Source: Methylobacterium nonmethylotrophicum
GTDB taxonomy: Bacteria > Pseudomonadota > Alphaproteobacteria > Rhizobiales > Beijerinckiaceae
DNA length: 64,000 nt
Assembly: GCF_004745635.1 (NCBI RefSeq)
Contig: NZ_SRLB01000011.1
Coordinates: 208,440-272,439 of the forward strand
Direction: 5' to 3'
Below are positions 40,725 through 49,930 of the stretch, piece after piece (the stretch's first letter is position 1; every line of letters begins with the position of its first letter). Position numbers and translations under genes: made by a program. Under the pieces are notes generated by a model, which did not search any database, was not told where the DNA came from, and saw only the letters and a list, made by a program, of their open reading frames with translations.

Positions 40725-43700
40725 ATGGGCATCGAGGGGTTCGTCGTCGACGGCCTGACGCAGGCGGCGCAGCAGCGGGCGGCGGATCCGCGGGCCTCGG
40801 CCTGGGTGTCGGCCAATGCCGGGGCGGGCAAGACCAAGGTGCTCACCGACCGGGTGGTGCGCCTGCTGCTCCACGGCGCGGCCCCGTCCAAGATCCTCTG
40901 CCTCACCTTCACCAAGGCGGCCGCCGCCAACATGGCGATCCGGGTGTTCGAGCGCCTCGGACGCTGGGTCACCCTCGACGAGGCGGCGCTGAGCGCCGAG
41001 CTGACCGCCCTCGAGGGCGAGGCCCCGGACGGCGCCACCCTGCGGCGCGCCCGCCGCCTGTTCGCCCGGGCGGTCGAGACGCCGGGCGGGCTCAAGATCG
41101 AGACCCTGCACGCGCTCTGCGAGCGCCTGCTGCACCTCGTGCCGTTCGAGGCCAACGTGCCGGCCCGCTTCGTGGTGCTGGACGAGGCCCAGACCCGCGA
41201 GGCGATCGACCGGACGATCGACAACGTGCTGGCCGACGCGGTCGATGCCCGCCACCCGGCGCTGGCCGGAGCACTCGGCCTCGTCGCCCCGGAGGCGGCG
41301 GGCGAGGCCCTGCGCCGGGCGATGGTGGCGGCGGTGCAGAACCGAAGCCTGATCGGCCACCCGGACGGCATCGCGTCCCGCCTCGACGCGCTCCGGGCCG
41401 CCCTCGGGCTCGCGCCCGGCGAGACCGCGGCCGCGATCGACGCGCGGATGCTGGACGGGGCCCCGGCCGACCTCGCGGGCCTGGTCGCGGCCCTGCGCAC
41501 CGGCAAGGCCACCGACGAGAAGCGCGCCGACGCCCTGGCGCTCGCCGCTGCGGCGACGGGGCCGGCGCGGCTGCCGCTCTACCTGGCGGTGTTCTTCAAG
41601 GAGGAGGGCGAGGGCGACGCCTACGCTGCCTCGACCCTCGGCACCAAGGCGGTGCCGGCCCCCGCGAAGGAGGTCTTGCTCGCCGAGCAGGCCCGGCTCG
41701 CCGGCCTTCGCGACCGGCTGAAAGCCGCCCGCGCGCTCGCCCGCACCGAGGCCCTGTTCACCCTCGCCGCCGAGATCCACCGCCGGGTCGAGGCCCAGAA
41801 GGCGCGCCTTGGCGCCCTCGACTTCGACGACCTGATCCACAAGACCCTCGACCTGCTGACCCGGGTCGATTCGGCCTGGGTGCTCTACCGGCTCGACCGC
41901 GGCGTCGACCACGTGCTGATCGACGAGGCGCAGGACACCAACCCGCAGCAATGGGAGATCCTGCGCCGCATCACCGAGGATTTCTGCGCCGGGGAGGGGG
42001 CCCGGGAGGCCGGGACCGGGCTGGCCCGCACCCGCTTCGCCGTCGGCGACCCCAAGCAGTCGATCTACAGCTTTCAAGGAGCGGCGCCGGAGGAGTTCGA
42101 GACGACGCGCCGGGCCTGGCGCCGGGAGGCGGAGGGCGCCGGCCTGCCCTTTGCCGATGTCGGCCTCACCTTGTCGTTCCGCTCGGCGATCGGGGTGCTG
42201 CGGGCGGTCGACGCCACCTTCGCGCTCGAGGATCACTATCGCGGCCTGTCCTTCGGCGACGCCGCCATCGGCACCGTGCACTCCACCGCCCGGGTGCGGG
42301 CGCCCGGCCAGGTCGAGCTGTGGCCGGTGGCGCGGCCGAGCGCCGAGGAGGAGCCCGACGCCTGGACCCACCCGGTCGACGCGATCGAGGCCGGCGCCCC
42401 GGCCCTGGTCACCGCCCGCCGGGTCGCGAAGGCGGTCCGGCTCTGGACCACGACCGGCGACGAATCCGGCCGGGTCTGGCGCCCCGGCGAGGTCCTGATC
42501 CTGGTGCGCAAGCGCTCCGCCGCCTTCGAGGGGGTGATCCGGGCGCTCAAGGCCGAGGGCGTGCCGGTGGCGGGCCAGGACCGCCTCGACATCGCCGCCC
42601 ACATCGCGGTCCTCGACCTCGTGGCGGCGGGGCGCGCCGCCCTGCTGCCGCAGGACGACCTGACCCTCGCGACGGCCCTCAAGACGCCCCTCGTCGGCCT
42701 CACCGACGACGACCTCGTCGGCATCGCGGCCGGGCGCGACCCGGCCGAATCGCTGGTGGCGGCCCTGCGGCGCCGCGCGGAGGCCGGCGACCCCGCCGCC
42801 CTCCGGGGCGTCGCGGCCCTCGACGGCTGGGCGGCGCTCGCCCGGGCGCACGGGCCGTTCGGCTTCTACGCCGAGCTGCTCGGGCCGCTCGGCGGCCGGG
42901 CGCTCCTGGTGCAGCGCCTCGGCGGCGAGGCGGGGGACGCCATCGACGTCTTCCTCACCGCCGCCGCCCAGGCCGAGGCCGGGCCCGACGCGCCCTCGCT
43001 CACCGGGTACCTCGCCCGCTACGAACCGAGCGGCGGGCGCGACGCCGGCGGCCACACGGTGAAGCGCGACCTCGATGCCGCCCGCGACGAGGTGCGGGTG
43101 ATGACGGTCCATGGCGCCAAGGGCCTCGAGGCGCCGCTGGTGCTGGTGCTCGACGGCTGCGAGGCGTTGGGCCGCGACCCGGCCCTGATCCCGGTGCGGC
43201 TCAAGGACGGCAGCACCGTGCCGGTCTGGTCGAGCTCCAAGGCCCATGACAGCCCCGCAATCGCGGCCGCCCGCGATGCGCTCCACGCCAGGGCCGGCGA
43301 GGAGCACAACCGCCTGCTCTACGTCGCCATGACCCGGGCCAAGGACCGGCTGGTGATCGCCCCTTACGCCGGCAACGACAAGGAGACCCCGGCCCAGGCC
43401 TGGTGCGAGATGATCCGCCGCGGCCTGGTGCACGCCTTCGGCGGGGTCGCGATGACGGAGATGCCCTACGGCCCGGCGGAGAGCTGGCGCGAGGGCGCGG
43501 CCCTGCCGGAGGCCCCCGCCACCCCCGTGCCGGCGCCGGCGCCCGAGGCTTTGCCGGACTGGCTCCACCGCCCGGTGGCCATCGAGGCCGAGCCGCTGCC
43601 CCCTCTGCGCCCCTCCGGCCTCGGCGCCGCCGACGAGCCGCGCCGCTCGGAGGCCCGCTCCAGCGATCCCGCCGCGCGCCGCCGCGGCGTGCTGGTCCAC

Positions 43701-44183
43701 GCCCTGCTCGAGCACCTGCCGGCGCTGGCGCCCGAACGGCGCCCGGCGGCGGCCGCGGCCTTCGTCGCCGCCCGCGCGCCTGGCCTCGATCCGGCCCGGC
43801 GCGAAGCCATCGCCGCGGAGGCCCTGCGGCTCCTGGAGAATCCCGACCTCGCGGTGCTGTTCGGACCCGACGCCCGGGCCGAGGTGACGCTCGCCGGCAG
43901 CATCACGGTCGCCGGCGCCCTGCGCCCGGTGCATGGCCGGGTCGACCGGATCGCGGTGACGGAGGCGGCGGTCTGGCTCGTCGACTTCAAGACCGGCCGC
44001 CCGCCGGCCGACGGCGCGCCGACTCCGCGCGGCCAGGCGGCGCAGGTCGCCCTCTATGCGCGCCTCCTGGCGACGATCTATCCCGACCGCGCCGTGCACC
44101 CGCTCCTGGTCTGGACCGCCGGGCCGGTGATGCGCCGCCTCACGGCGGAGGAGTGCGCCGCCGCCCTCCGCACGCTGGCGTGA
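40725..44183 (+). CDS. addA: double-strand break repair helicase AddA
   Basis: 1152 residues. UvrD-type helicase domain with Walker A ANAGAGKT (30-37), CLTFTKAAAANMAIRVFERL, the Walker B region VLIDEAQDTNPQQWEILRRI and motif III GDPKQSIYSFQGA. Motifs V and VI are VMTVHGAKGLEAPLVLVLDG and NRLLYVAMTRAKDRLV. The C-terminal nuclease domain (about 985-1152) has VHALLEHLPAL and the DFKTGR metal site (GRVDRIAVTE, then VWLVDFKTGR). It should resect double-strand breaks with AddB for RecA. addB, usually next door in Rhizobiales, is not in the window. trxA follows, as in relatives. Confidence 0.95.
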   Translation: MGIEGFVVDGLTQAAQQRAADPRASAWVSANAGAGKTKVLTDRVVRLLLHGAAPSKILCLTFTKAAAANMAIRVFERLGRWVTLDEAALSAELTALEGEAPDGATLRRARRLFARAVETPGGLKIETLHALCERLLHLVPFEANVPARFVVLDEAQTREAIDRTIDNVLADAVDARHPALAGALGLVAPEAAGEALRRAMVAAVQNRSLIGHPDGIASRLDALRAALGLAPGETAAAIDARMLDGAPADLAGLVAALRTGKATDEKRADALALAAAATGPARLPLYLAVFFKEEGEGDAYAASTLGTKAVPAPAKEVLLAEQARLAGLRDRLKAARALARTEALFTLAAEIHRRVEAQKARLGALDFDDLIHKTLDLLTRVDSAWVLYRLDRGVDHVLIDEAQDTNPQQWEILRRITEDFCAGEGAREAGTGLARTRFAVGDPKQSIYSFQGAAPEEFETTRRAWRREAEGAGLPFADVGLTLSFRSAIGVLRAVDATFALEDHYRGLSFGDAAIGTVHSTARVRAPGQVELWPVARPSAEEEPDAWTHPVDAIEAGAPALVTARRVAKAVRLWTTTGDESGRVWRPGEVLILVRKRSAAFEGVIRALKAEGVPVAGQDRLDIAAHIAVLDLVAAGRAALLPQDDLTLATALKTPLVGLTDDDLVGIAAGRDPAESLVAALRRRAEAGDPAALRGVAALDGWAALARAHGPFGFYAELLGPLGGRALLVQRLGGEAGDAIDVFLTAAAQAEAGPDAPSLTGYLARYEPSGGRDAGGHTVKRDLDAARDEVRVMTVHGAKGLEAPLVLVLDGCEALGRDPALIPVRLKDGSTVPVWSSSKAHDSPAIAAARDALHARAGEEHNRLLYVAMTRAKDRLVIAPYAGNDKETPAQAWCEMIRRGLVHAFGGVAMTEMPYGPAESWREGAALPEAPATPVPAPAPEALPDWLHRPVAIEAEPLPPLRPSGLGAADEPRRSEARSSDPAARRRGVLVHALLEHLPALAPERRPAAAAAFVAARAPGLDPARREAIAAEALRLLENPDLAVLFGPDARAEVTLAGSITVAGALRPVHGRVDRIAVTEAAVWLVDFKTGRPPADGAPTPRGQAAQVALYARLLATIYPDRAVHPLLVWTAGPVMRRLTAEECAAALRTLA

Positions 44184-44323
44184 TCCGGTGTGCGCCCGCA
44201 CACGGACGGAGCGGGGATGGCTTGGCCGTTGCGCTTGATCGGCCCCCGCGGGGTTCTTAACTTCACCCTCACGCGGGCCGGTCCGCGATGTCGGCCGGCT
44301 TCATGACGAAAGGAATCGTTGCG

Positions 44324-44644
44324 ATGGCAACCGTGAAGGTGACCGACGCGAGCTTCGCGCAGGACGTGCTGCAATCGGCCGAGCCCGTGGTGGTGGATTT
44401 CTGGGCCGAGTGGTGCGGCCCCTGTCGGGCGATCGGCCCGGCCTTGGAAGAGATCTCCAGCGAGCTGAACGGCCGGGTGAAGATCGCCAAGGTCAACGTG
44501 GACGAGAACCCGGGCATCGCCTCCCAGTACGGCATCCGCTCGATCCCGACCCTGATGATCTTCAAGGGCGGCGAACTCGCCGGCCAGAAGGTCGGCGCCG
44601 CCCCGAAGGGCGACCTCTTCCGCTGGATCCAGGCCAGCGCCTGA
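44324..44644 (+). CDS. trxA: thioredoxin
   Basis: 106 residues, cytoplasmic. Active site WCGPC (Cys31, Cys34), the FWAEWCGPC loop, the buried Asp in VVDFWAEW, and the cis-proline in RSIPTLMIFKGGE. It reduces protein disulfides with thioredoxin reductase. ATG 44324 has AAAGGAA upstream; a longer frame from 44288 adds 12 residues without support. A strong terminator follows at 44671. The addA-trxA order is conserved in relatives. Confidence 0.96.
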   Translation: MATVKVTDASFAQDVLQSAEPVVVDFWAEWCGPCRAIGPALEEISSELNGRVKIAKVNVDENPGIASQYGIRSIPTLMIFKGGELAGQKVGAAPKGDLFRWIQASA

Positions 44645-44670
44645 CCGGATCCGAGGGTTCGATGCGCAGC

Positions 44671-44697
44671 AGCCCGGCCGAGAGGCCGGGCTTTTTT
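44671..44697 (+). terminator. rho-independent terminator after trxA
   Basis: AGCCCGGCC-GAGA-GGCCGGGCT, a perfect 9-bp stem, followed by a run of T (TTTTT), 27 bp after the trxA stop. Confidence 0.95.
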
Positions 44698-44896
44698 CGT
44701 GGCGCGCCCTTCCGGCGGAGGCTCGGCCTCGCGGCCGGGCGTCGTCGTGTCAGAAGTCTGCAACGGTGCAGGCCCGCTTGCGCGACCGATCGGCGAGACG
44801 AGGCCATCGCGCGGCTGGCCTCTTCCCCAGATGAGGGCTACTCCCGCGTCGTAAACCGGGATCCGATCCTCGGGGCCCGCGCGGCGCGGAGGACCG

Positions 44897-45448
44897 ATGG
44901 TCAATCGCCTGACGATCACCGAACTTGCCGGCGGCCGCGTCGCCGTGTCCCTGCGCCGCTCCGGACAGGATTTTCCGGAGGATCCGGCCGCACCGATCGA
45001 CTTCTCCTCGCCCCTCGGCGCGGCGGAGGTCTGATATCGTAAGAGCCTGGAGATCCTGGAGGCGCTCGGCGACAGGCCTGGGCTGGCCAGGAGCTACCAC
45101 CAACTCGGCAGGGTGGCGCAGGATCGCGGCGCCCTCGACGCGGCGGAGGGCTGGTACCACAAGAGCCTGGAGATCCTGGAGGCGTTGGGCGACGGGCCCA
45201 GGCTGGCCATGACCTACCACCAGCTCGGCATGGTGGCGCAGGATCGCGGCGCCCTTGACGCTGCGGAGGACTGGTATCGCAAGAGCCTGGAGATCGAGGA
45301 AGCACTCGACAACCGGCCCGGCATGGCGATCAGCTACCGCACTCTTGGAAGGTTGGCCCAGGCCCGGGGCGACGCCGAGGCCGCCGAGGCGTGGCTCAGG
45401 AAGGAGGCGGCGATCCGGAAGCCGCCGCCATCCCCTCCCGCCGAATAG
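44897..45448 (+). pseudogene. CHAT/TPR protein, internally deleted remnant
   Basis: The first 46 codons (MVNRLTITELAGGRVAVSLR to PLGAAEV) resemble the N-terminus of large CHAT-domain/TPR proteins of this group (the piece before the EDLRWYLEDYL motif). A TGA at 45032-45034 ends this, and the same frame continues as tetratricopeptide repeats: YRKSLEILEALGDRPGLARS, GRVAQDRGALDAAEGWYHKS, GMVAQDRGALDAAEDWYRKS, then a last unit ending RKPPPSPPAE. The first repeat has TGA where the others have TGG (AEDWYRKS), and the join lies in the shared GCGGCGGAGG. A deletion has removed the centre, including any peptidase domain. A 111-residue TPR ORF from ATG 45113 could still be translated. Confidence 0.65.
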
Positions 45449-45456
45449 GAGCCTCG

Positions 45457-45822
45457 ATGACCACCTCCCCCGACGACCTCGCCCGCCGGGCCGCCGCCCG
45501 GCTCGCTCCCGATCTCGGCCCCGCCCTGCCGGCCCTGGTCGAGGCCCGCCTCCAGGGCGGCGCGCCGCCCGCGCGCTACGATGCCGCCACGGCGATCGCC
45601 CTGGCGGCCCTGGTGCTCAACGCGGCGAAGTTCGCCTGGGACATCCACCGCGATCGCCGGAAGGACGGAGCGCCGCCCACCCCCGACTCGGTCGCCCGGC
45701 AGCTGCGGCTGAGCCTCAGGATCGAGGGCGTGACGGAGGCGCAGCGCGACCGGGTGATCGCCGTCGTGGTCGAGGAGGCCGGCAAGGAGGATGGCAAGGA
45801 ACCCGGATCCAAGGCGTCCTGA
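45457..45822 (+). CDS. hypothetical membrane protein
   Basis: 121 residues from ATG 45457 with AGGAG six bases upstream. The first 45 residues are soluble (DDLARRAAARLAPDLGPALP), then one hydrophobic segment (AATAIALAALVLNAAKFAWD), then a charged tail (RIEGVTEAQRDRVIAVVVEE). It starts 8 bases after the end of the CHAT/TPR remnant and was probably its operon partner. Small proteins of this shape often accompany CHAT/TPR genes; function unknown. Confidence 0.65.
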   Translation: MTTSPDDLARRAAARLAPDLGPALPALVEARLQGGAPPARYDAATAIALAALVLNAAKFAWDIHRDRRKDGAPPTPDSVARQLRLSLRIEGVTEAQRDRVIAVVVEEAGKEDGKEPGSKAS

Positions 45823-45932
45823 TCCGAGCCGCCCTGACAAGACGCCCTGACCCGGCGGACGGCGCACGCCGGCGCGAGAAAGCCGCGGCCCCGGGGGCAG
45901 CCTTCCGGCAACGCTGTGCTAGATACGGTGCC

Positions 45933-47546
45933 ATGCGCAGCACCGTCCCGGTCTCCTCCTCGCGACGCATCCTCTGCGTCTTCCCCGCCTACACGCCGTC
46001 CTTCGGCACCTTCTCGCACGCCTATCCGCTGATGGGCGGCGTGAAGGCCTTCATGCCGCCTCAAGGGCTGCTCGTGATCGCCGCCTACCTGCCGGAATCC
46101 TGGCCGGTGCGGTTCGTTGACGAGAACATCGCTCGGGCGAGCCCCGAGGATTTCGCCTGGGCCGATGCGGTGTTCGTGTCGGGGATGCACATCCAGGAGG
46201 GGCAGATCCACGAGATCGGCCGGCGGGCGCATGCCGCCGGCAAGGTCGCGGTTCTGGGCGGGCCCTCCGTCTCCGGCGCGCCGGAGAAGTACCCGGATTT
46301 CGACTACCTCCATATCGGCGAGATCGGCGACGCCACCGACGCGCTGATCCGGCACCTTGACGCGACGGTCGCGGTGCCCGACGCGCCGGTGCGGTTCGAG
46401 ACGAAGGACCGCCTCGGCCTGTCCGACTTCCCGGCCCCGGCCTATGAGCGGGTACCGCTCAAGCGCTACCTGATCGGCTCGCTGCAATTCTCCTCCGGCT
46501 GCCCCTATCGCTGCGAGTTCTGCGACATCCCGCAGCTCTACGGGCGCCAGCCGCGGCTCAAGACGCCCGAGCAGCTCTGCGCCGAGCTCGATGCCATCGT
46601 GGCGCAGCCCGCCCACCCGGCGGTGGTCTACTTCGTCGACGACAACTTCATCGGCAACCGCAAGGCGACGCGGGAGATGCTGCCGCACCTCGTGGAGTGG
46701 CAGAAGCGAAGAAACTATCCCCTCCAGTTCGCCTGCGAGGCGACGCTTAACATGGCCAAGCAGCCCGAGATTCTCGAGCTGATGCGCCAGGCGAACTTCA
46801 TGACCGTCTTCGTCGGCATCGAGACGCCGGAGGCCGACGCGCTCAAAGGCATCGACAAGACCCACAACGCCGCCGTGCCGATGTACGAGGCGATCGAGAC
46901 GCTGAATGCCTACGGGCTCGAGGTCACCTCCGGCATCATCCTGGGCCTCGACACCGACTCGGACCGCTCCGAGCAGAACCTGATCGACTTCATCGACAAG
47001 TCGGCGATCCCCGTCCTCACCATCAACCTGCTTCAGGCCCTCCCAAAAACCCCGCTCTGGGACCGGCTCGAGCGGGAGGGGCGGCTCGTCCATGATGCCA
47101 GCCTCGAATCGAACGTGCTGTTCAAGCGCCCGCACGACGACGTGGTCGGCTCCTGGCGCCGGGCCATCGCCCATGCCTACGCGCCCGAGCACCTGTTCGA
47201 GCGCTTCAAGCGCCAGTGCGACGTCACCTACCCGCACCGGATCGCCACGCCGACATCGGCCAAGCTGACGCTGACGAACCTGCGCCGCGGCCTGATCCTC
47301 GGCTTCAACATCCTGACCCGGGTCGGCCTGTTCTCCGACTACCGCCGGCCGTTCTGGCGGGCGGCCGCCTACGCGCTGAAGCGCGGGCAGATCGAGGCGG
47401 TGTTCAACATGGGCTTCGTCGCCCACCACCTGATCCGCTTCACCCGCGAGGCCCTGCGCGGCGAGCACAACGCCTCGTTCTACGCCGCGCAGGACAAGGC
47501 GAAGGCGGAGGCCGCCGCAAGGGGAGGGGCCCGGCAGGCGGCGTGA
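45933..47546 (+). CDS. B12-binding radical SAM protein, HpnP-like
   Basis: 537 residues. The N-terminal cobalamin-binding domain (about 10-145) includes FMPPQGLLVIAAYLP, AVFVSGMHIQ and VLGGPSVSG. The radical SAM core has CPYRCEFC (Cys190, Cys194, Cys197), FVDDNFIGNRKA, and FVGIETPEADALKGIDK. The C-terminus matches the DUF4070 type (GLFSDYRRPFWRAAAYALKR, VAHHLIRFTREALRGEHNAS). The whole follows the plan of HpnP, which methylates C-2 of hopanoids and is known in Methylobacterium, but close paralogs exist, so I do not assign the symbol. ATG 45933 begins MRSTVPVSSSRRILCVFPAY. Confidence 0.75.
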   Translation: MRSTVPVSSSRRILCVFPAYTPSFGTFSHAYPLMGGVKAFMPPQGLLVIAAYLPESWPVRFVDENIARASPEDFAWADAVFVSGMHIQEGQIHEIGRRAHAAGKVAVLGGPSVSGAPEKYPDFDYLHIGEIGDATDALIRHLDATVAVPDAPVRFETKDRLGLSDFPAPAYERVPLKRYLIGSLQFSSGCPYRCEFCDIPQLYGRQPRLKTPEQLCAELDAIVAQPAHPAVVYFVDDNFIGNRKATREMLPHLVEWQKRRNYPLQFACEATLNMAKQPEILELMRQANFMTVFVGIETPEADALKGIDKTHNAAVPMYEAIETLNAYGLEVTSGIILGLDTDSDRSEQNLIDFIDKSAIPVLTINLLQALPKTPLWDRLEREGRLVHDASLESNVLFKRPHDDVVGSWRRAIAHAYAPEHLFERFKRQCDVTYPHRIATPTSAKLTLTNLRRGLILGFNILTRVGLFSDYRRPFWRAAAYALKRGQIEAVFNMGFVAHHLIRFTREALRGEHNASFYAAQDKAKAEAAARGGARQAA

Positions 47547-47845
47547 GTGGGAGGCACGAAGGGGCTGTTTGCACCGCAACCGCTCGGAGCGCGAGGCGGC
47601 AGGAGCCGAGGCGGCCCGACGTCCCGCCGCCGAATTCCGGCGACACCCGGACACCTCGCGATACGCCCGGGAACCGGCGGCTGCGGAGGGGCTCGACCGC
47701 CCGCGTCCCGTCCCGGCGGAACGATCACGCGCGCTTCCGTTGCTTAAGACTTTCTCAAAAGAGGCATGTCACCAATTGCCGCGTCGACGCAGAGGAAGTG
47801 TGGCGCCGTAGTGCCCGATCCGCTACGGCACTCGGGAACGCCGTC
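47547..47845. other. intergenic, no gene seen
   Basis: 299 bases between the radical SAM gene and the chemoreceptor. No gene or RNA recognised. A GGAAC...CGTT pair at 47718 has only a 15-base spacer and is not counted as a promoter. Confidence 0.45.
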
Positions 47846-49930
47846 ATGAAGATCAAATCCCTCCTTACCGTCATCCTGGCCGGTTTCGCCCTCGTGGTGA
47901 TCGCGCTCTGCGGTCGCAGCCTGCACGAGTCCTGGCGCCGCTGGGTCTCAACCGACATGGTCTCGCGCCTCGCGAGCCTGGATCGTGCCCTGCTGGAGGC
48001 GCTCCCGAACATGCGCCTGGAGGGCGGGGTGATCGTCGGTGCGATGCGCGTCGAGCCGGACCAGACCGCGCCGATGCGGCGGGAGGCGGCGGAGCGCAAG
48101 ACGATGCTGGACGCGGTGCTGCCACCGGCCATCGCCCAGGCCTCCGCCATGGCGGATCATCCGGCGATCCGGTCCTCCGCCGAGGCGCTGTCCTCGGCGG
48201 CGGCGGCATGGCAGCGCCTGCGCGACGAGGTCGAAGCGGCCATCGCGCAGCCGGTCGCGGCGCGCGACGAGGCGCTGATCGGCAGGATCGTCGCCGGCCG
48301 CGACCGCTTCGTCTCGGCTGGCGAGGCCCTGATGGCGGCGATCGAGGCGACGATCCGCACGGAGGATCCGACCCTGTCCGACCTGGTCCTTGGCCGGGTG
48401 ATGGCGTGGTCGGCCCGGAGCGTCGCCGGAACCGCCAACGTCCAGCTCAACGACCTGCTCGGACAGAAGCGGGCCATGACCCCCGCCGAACGGGAGAGCA
48501 TCGTCTCCCTGATACGCGTCTCGGAATTCGCCTTCGCGGCGGCCCGCGAGATCGGCGCCCGGACGGTCGATGCGCCGAACCTTCGGGCCGCGATCGCGGC
48601 GGCCGACGCCTCCTACTACACGGGAGCGTTCCCGCAGGCGGTCCGCGACGTCCTCGACGTGCTGGCCACCCCCGGCAAGCCCCGCCCGACCGTGGTCGAG
48701 TGGCGCAAGGGATCGACGCCCGCCGTCAACCCGATCGCCGCCGCGGCCACGGCCTTCGTGGTCGAGCTCGACGAGGCGGCCGCGCGCTCGGCGCAGGCGG
48801 CGACCCGGCAGCTCATGCTCTACGCGGGGCTGCTGGTCTCGAGCCTGATCCTGGCGGCCGGCGGCATCGCCTTCGTGAGCCGGGGCGTAATTCGTCCACT
48901 CTCGGCGATCACCGACGCCGCGCAGCGCCTCGCGCAGGGCGACACGGCCGTCGCCATACCGGGCCGCGGCCGGCGCGACGAGATCGGGGCTCTCGCGGGA
49001 GCCGTGCAGGTATTCCGGGACAACCTGGCCCGCACGCAGGCCCTGGAGCACGAGGCGGCGCTGGCGCGGGACGGCTTGGAGGCGCAGCGTCGCGTCGCCC
49101 TGCACGAGATGGCCGAACGGTTCGAGCGGACCGTGAGCGGGATCGTGCAGGTCGTGTCGCGCTCGGCCGCCGAGCTGCAGGAGACGGCCGGCACGATGAC
49201 CGCCTCAGCCGCGCAGACCGCGACCCAGGCCGCTGCCGTCGCCGCCGAGGAGGCCGCCACCAACGTCAACACCGTTGCGGCCGCCGCCGAGGAACTCGGC
49301 GCCTCCGTGCACGAGATCGGCCGCCAGGCCGCAGGCTCGACCCAGCTGGCCGGCACGGCGGTCGGGGAAGCCGCGGCGACCTCGGGCCTCGTCGAGGACC
49401 TCTCCGGGGCCGCGGCCAAGATTGGCGAGGTCGTGTCGCTGATCAGCACGATCGCCGGACAGACGAACCTGCTGGCGCTCAACGCCACCATCGAGGCTGC
49501 GCGGGCCGGCGAGGCCGGCCGCGGCTTCGCGGTCGTCGCCGCCGAGGTCAAGGCGCTCGCCGGGCAGACGGCGCGCGCGACCGACGAGATCGCCGCGCAG
49601 GTCACCCGGATCCAGTCCTCGACGCACGAGGCGGTGAGGGCCATCGGCGGCATCGGATCGCGCATCCACGAGATCAGCGCGATGGCGACCAGCGTCGCGG
49701 CGGCCGTCGAGGAGCAGGGCGCCGCGACCCGTGAGATCATCCGCGGCGTCACGCAGGCGGCGACGGGGACCGGCTCCGTCACGCAGACCGTGGCCAGCGT
49801 GGCGGGAACCGCCGAGGAGACGGGCGCCGCTGCGAGCCAGGTGCTGTCAGCTGCCTCCGCCCTTTCGCAGCAATCGGATCACCTCGCCGCCGAGGTCCGC
49901 CGGTTCCTGGATACCGTGCAGGCCGCCTGA
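47846..49930 (+). CDS. methyl-accepting chemotaxis protein
   Basis: 694 residues. First membrane helix about 5-22 (LLTVILAGFALVVIALCG), a periplasmic helical ligand domain to about 328, second membrane helix (LMLYAGLLVSSLILAAGGIA), HAMP about 350-403 (RPLSAITDAAQRLAQGDTAV), and the cytoplasmic signalling domain. The hairpin tip is the conserved NLLALNATIEAARAGEAGRG. No CheB/CheR-binding pentapeptide is seen at the C-terminus (ends DTVQAA). It signals to a CheA kinase; the ligand is unknown. It lies directly upstream of the ribosomal/RNA polymerase cluster, an unusual place. Confidence 0.92.
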   Translation: MKIKSLLTVILAGFALVVIALCGRSLHESWRRWVSTDMVSRLASLDRALLEALPNMRLEGGVIVGAMRVEPDQTAPMRREAAERKTMLDAVLPPAIAQASAMADHPAIRSSAEALSSAAAAWQRLRDEVEAAIAQPVAARDEALIGRIVAGRDRFVSAGEALMAAIEATIRTEDPTLSDLVLGRVMAWSARSVAGTANVQLNDLLGQKRAMTPAERESIVSLIRVSEFAFAAAREIGARTVDAPNLRAAIAAADASYYTGAFPQAVRDVLDVLATPGKPRPTVVEWRKGSTPAVNPIAAAATAFVVELDEAAARSAQAATRQLMLYAGLLVSSLILAAGGIAFVSRGVIRPLSAITDAAQRLAQGDTAVAIPGRGRRDEIGALAGAVQVFRDNLARTQALEHEAALARDGLEAQRRVALHEMAERFERTVSGIVQVVSRSAAELQETAGTMTASAAQTATQAAAVAAEEAATNVNTVAAAAEELGASVHEIGRQAAGSTQLAGTAVGEAAATSGLVEDLSGAAAKIGEVVSLISTIAGQTNLLALNATIEAARAGEAGRGFAVVAAEVKALAGQTARATDEIAAQVTRIQSSTHEAVRAIGGIGSRIHEISAMATSVAAAVEEQGAATREIIRGVTQAATGTGSVTQTVASVAGTAEETGAAASQVLSAASALSQQSDHLAAEVRRFLDTVQAA

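Noticed and set aside
39126..44201. Very long minus-strand open frame (1691 codons) opposite the peptidase and addA
   Set aside because: Antisense shadow of G/C-biased third positions; composition is Arg/Gly/His-rich with no domains, while the plus strand encodes complete known proteins.
47718..47741. GGAAC...CGTT as a second EcfG promoter before the chemoreceptor
   Set aside because: Spacer is 15 bases rather than 16-17, and the site is over 100 bp from the start codon.
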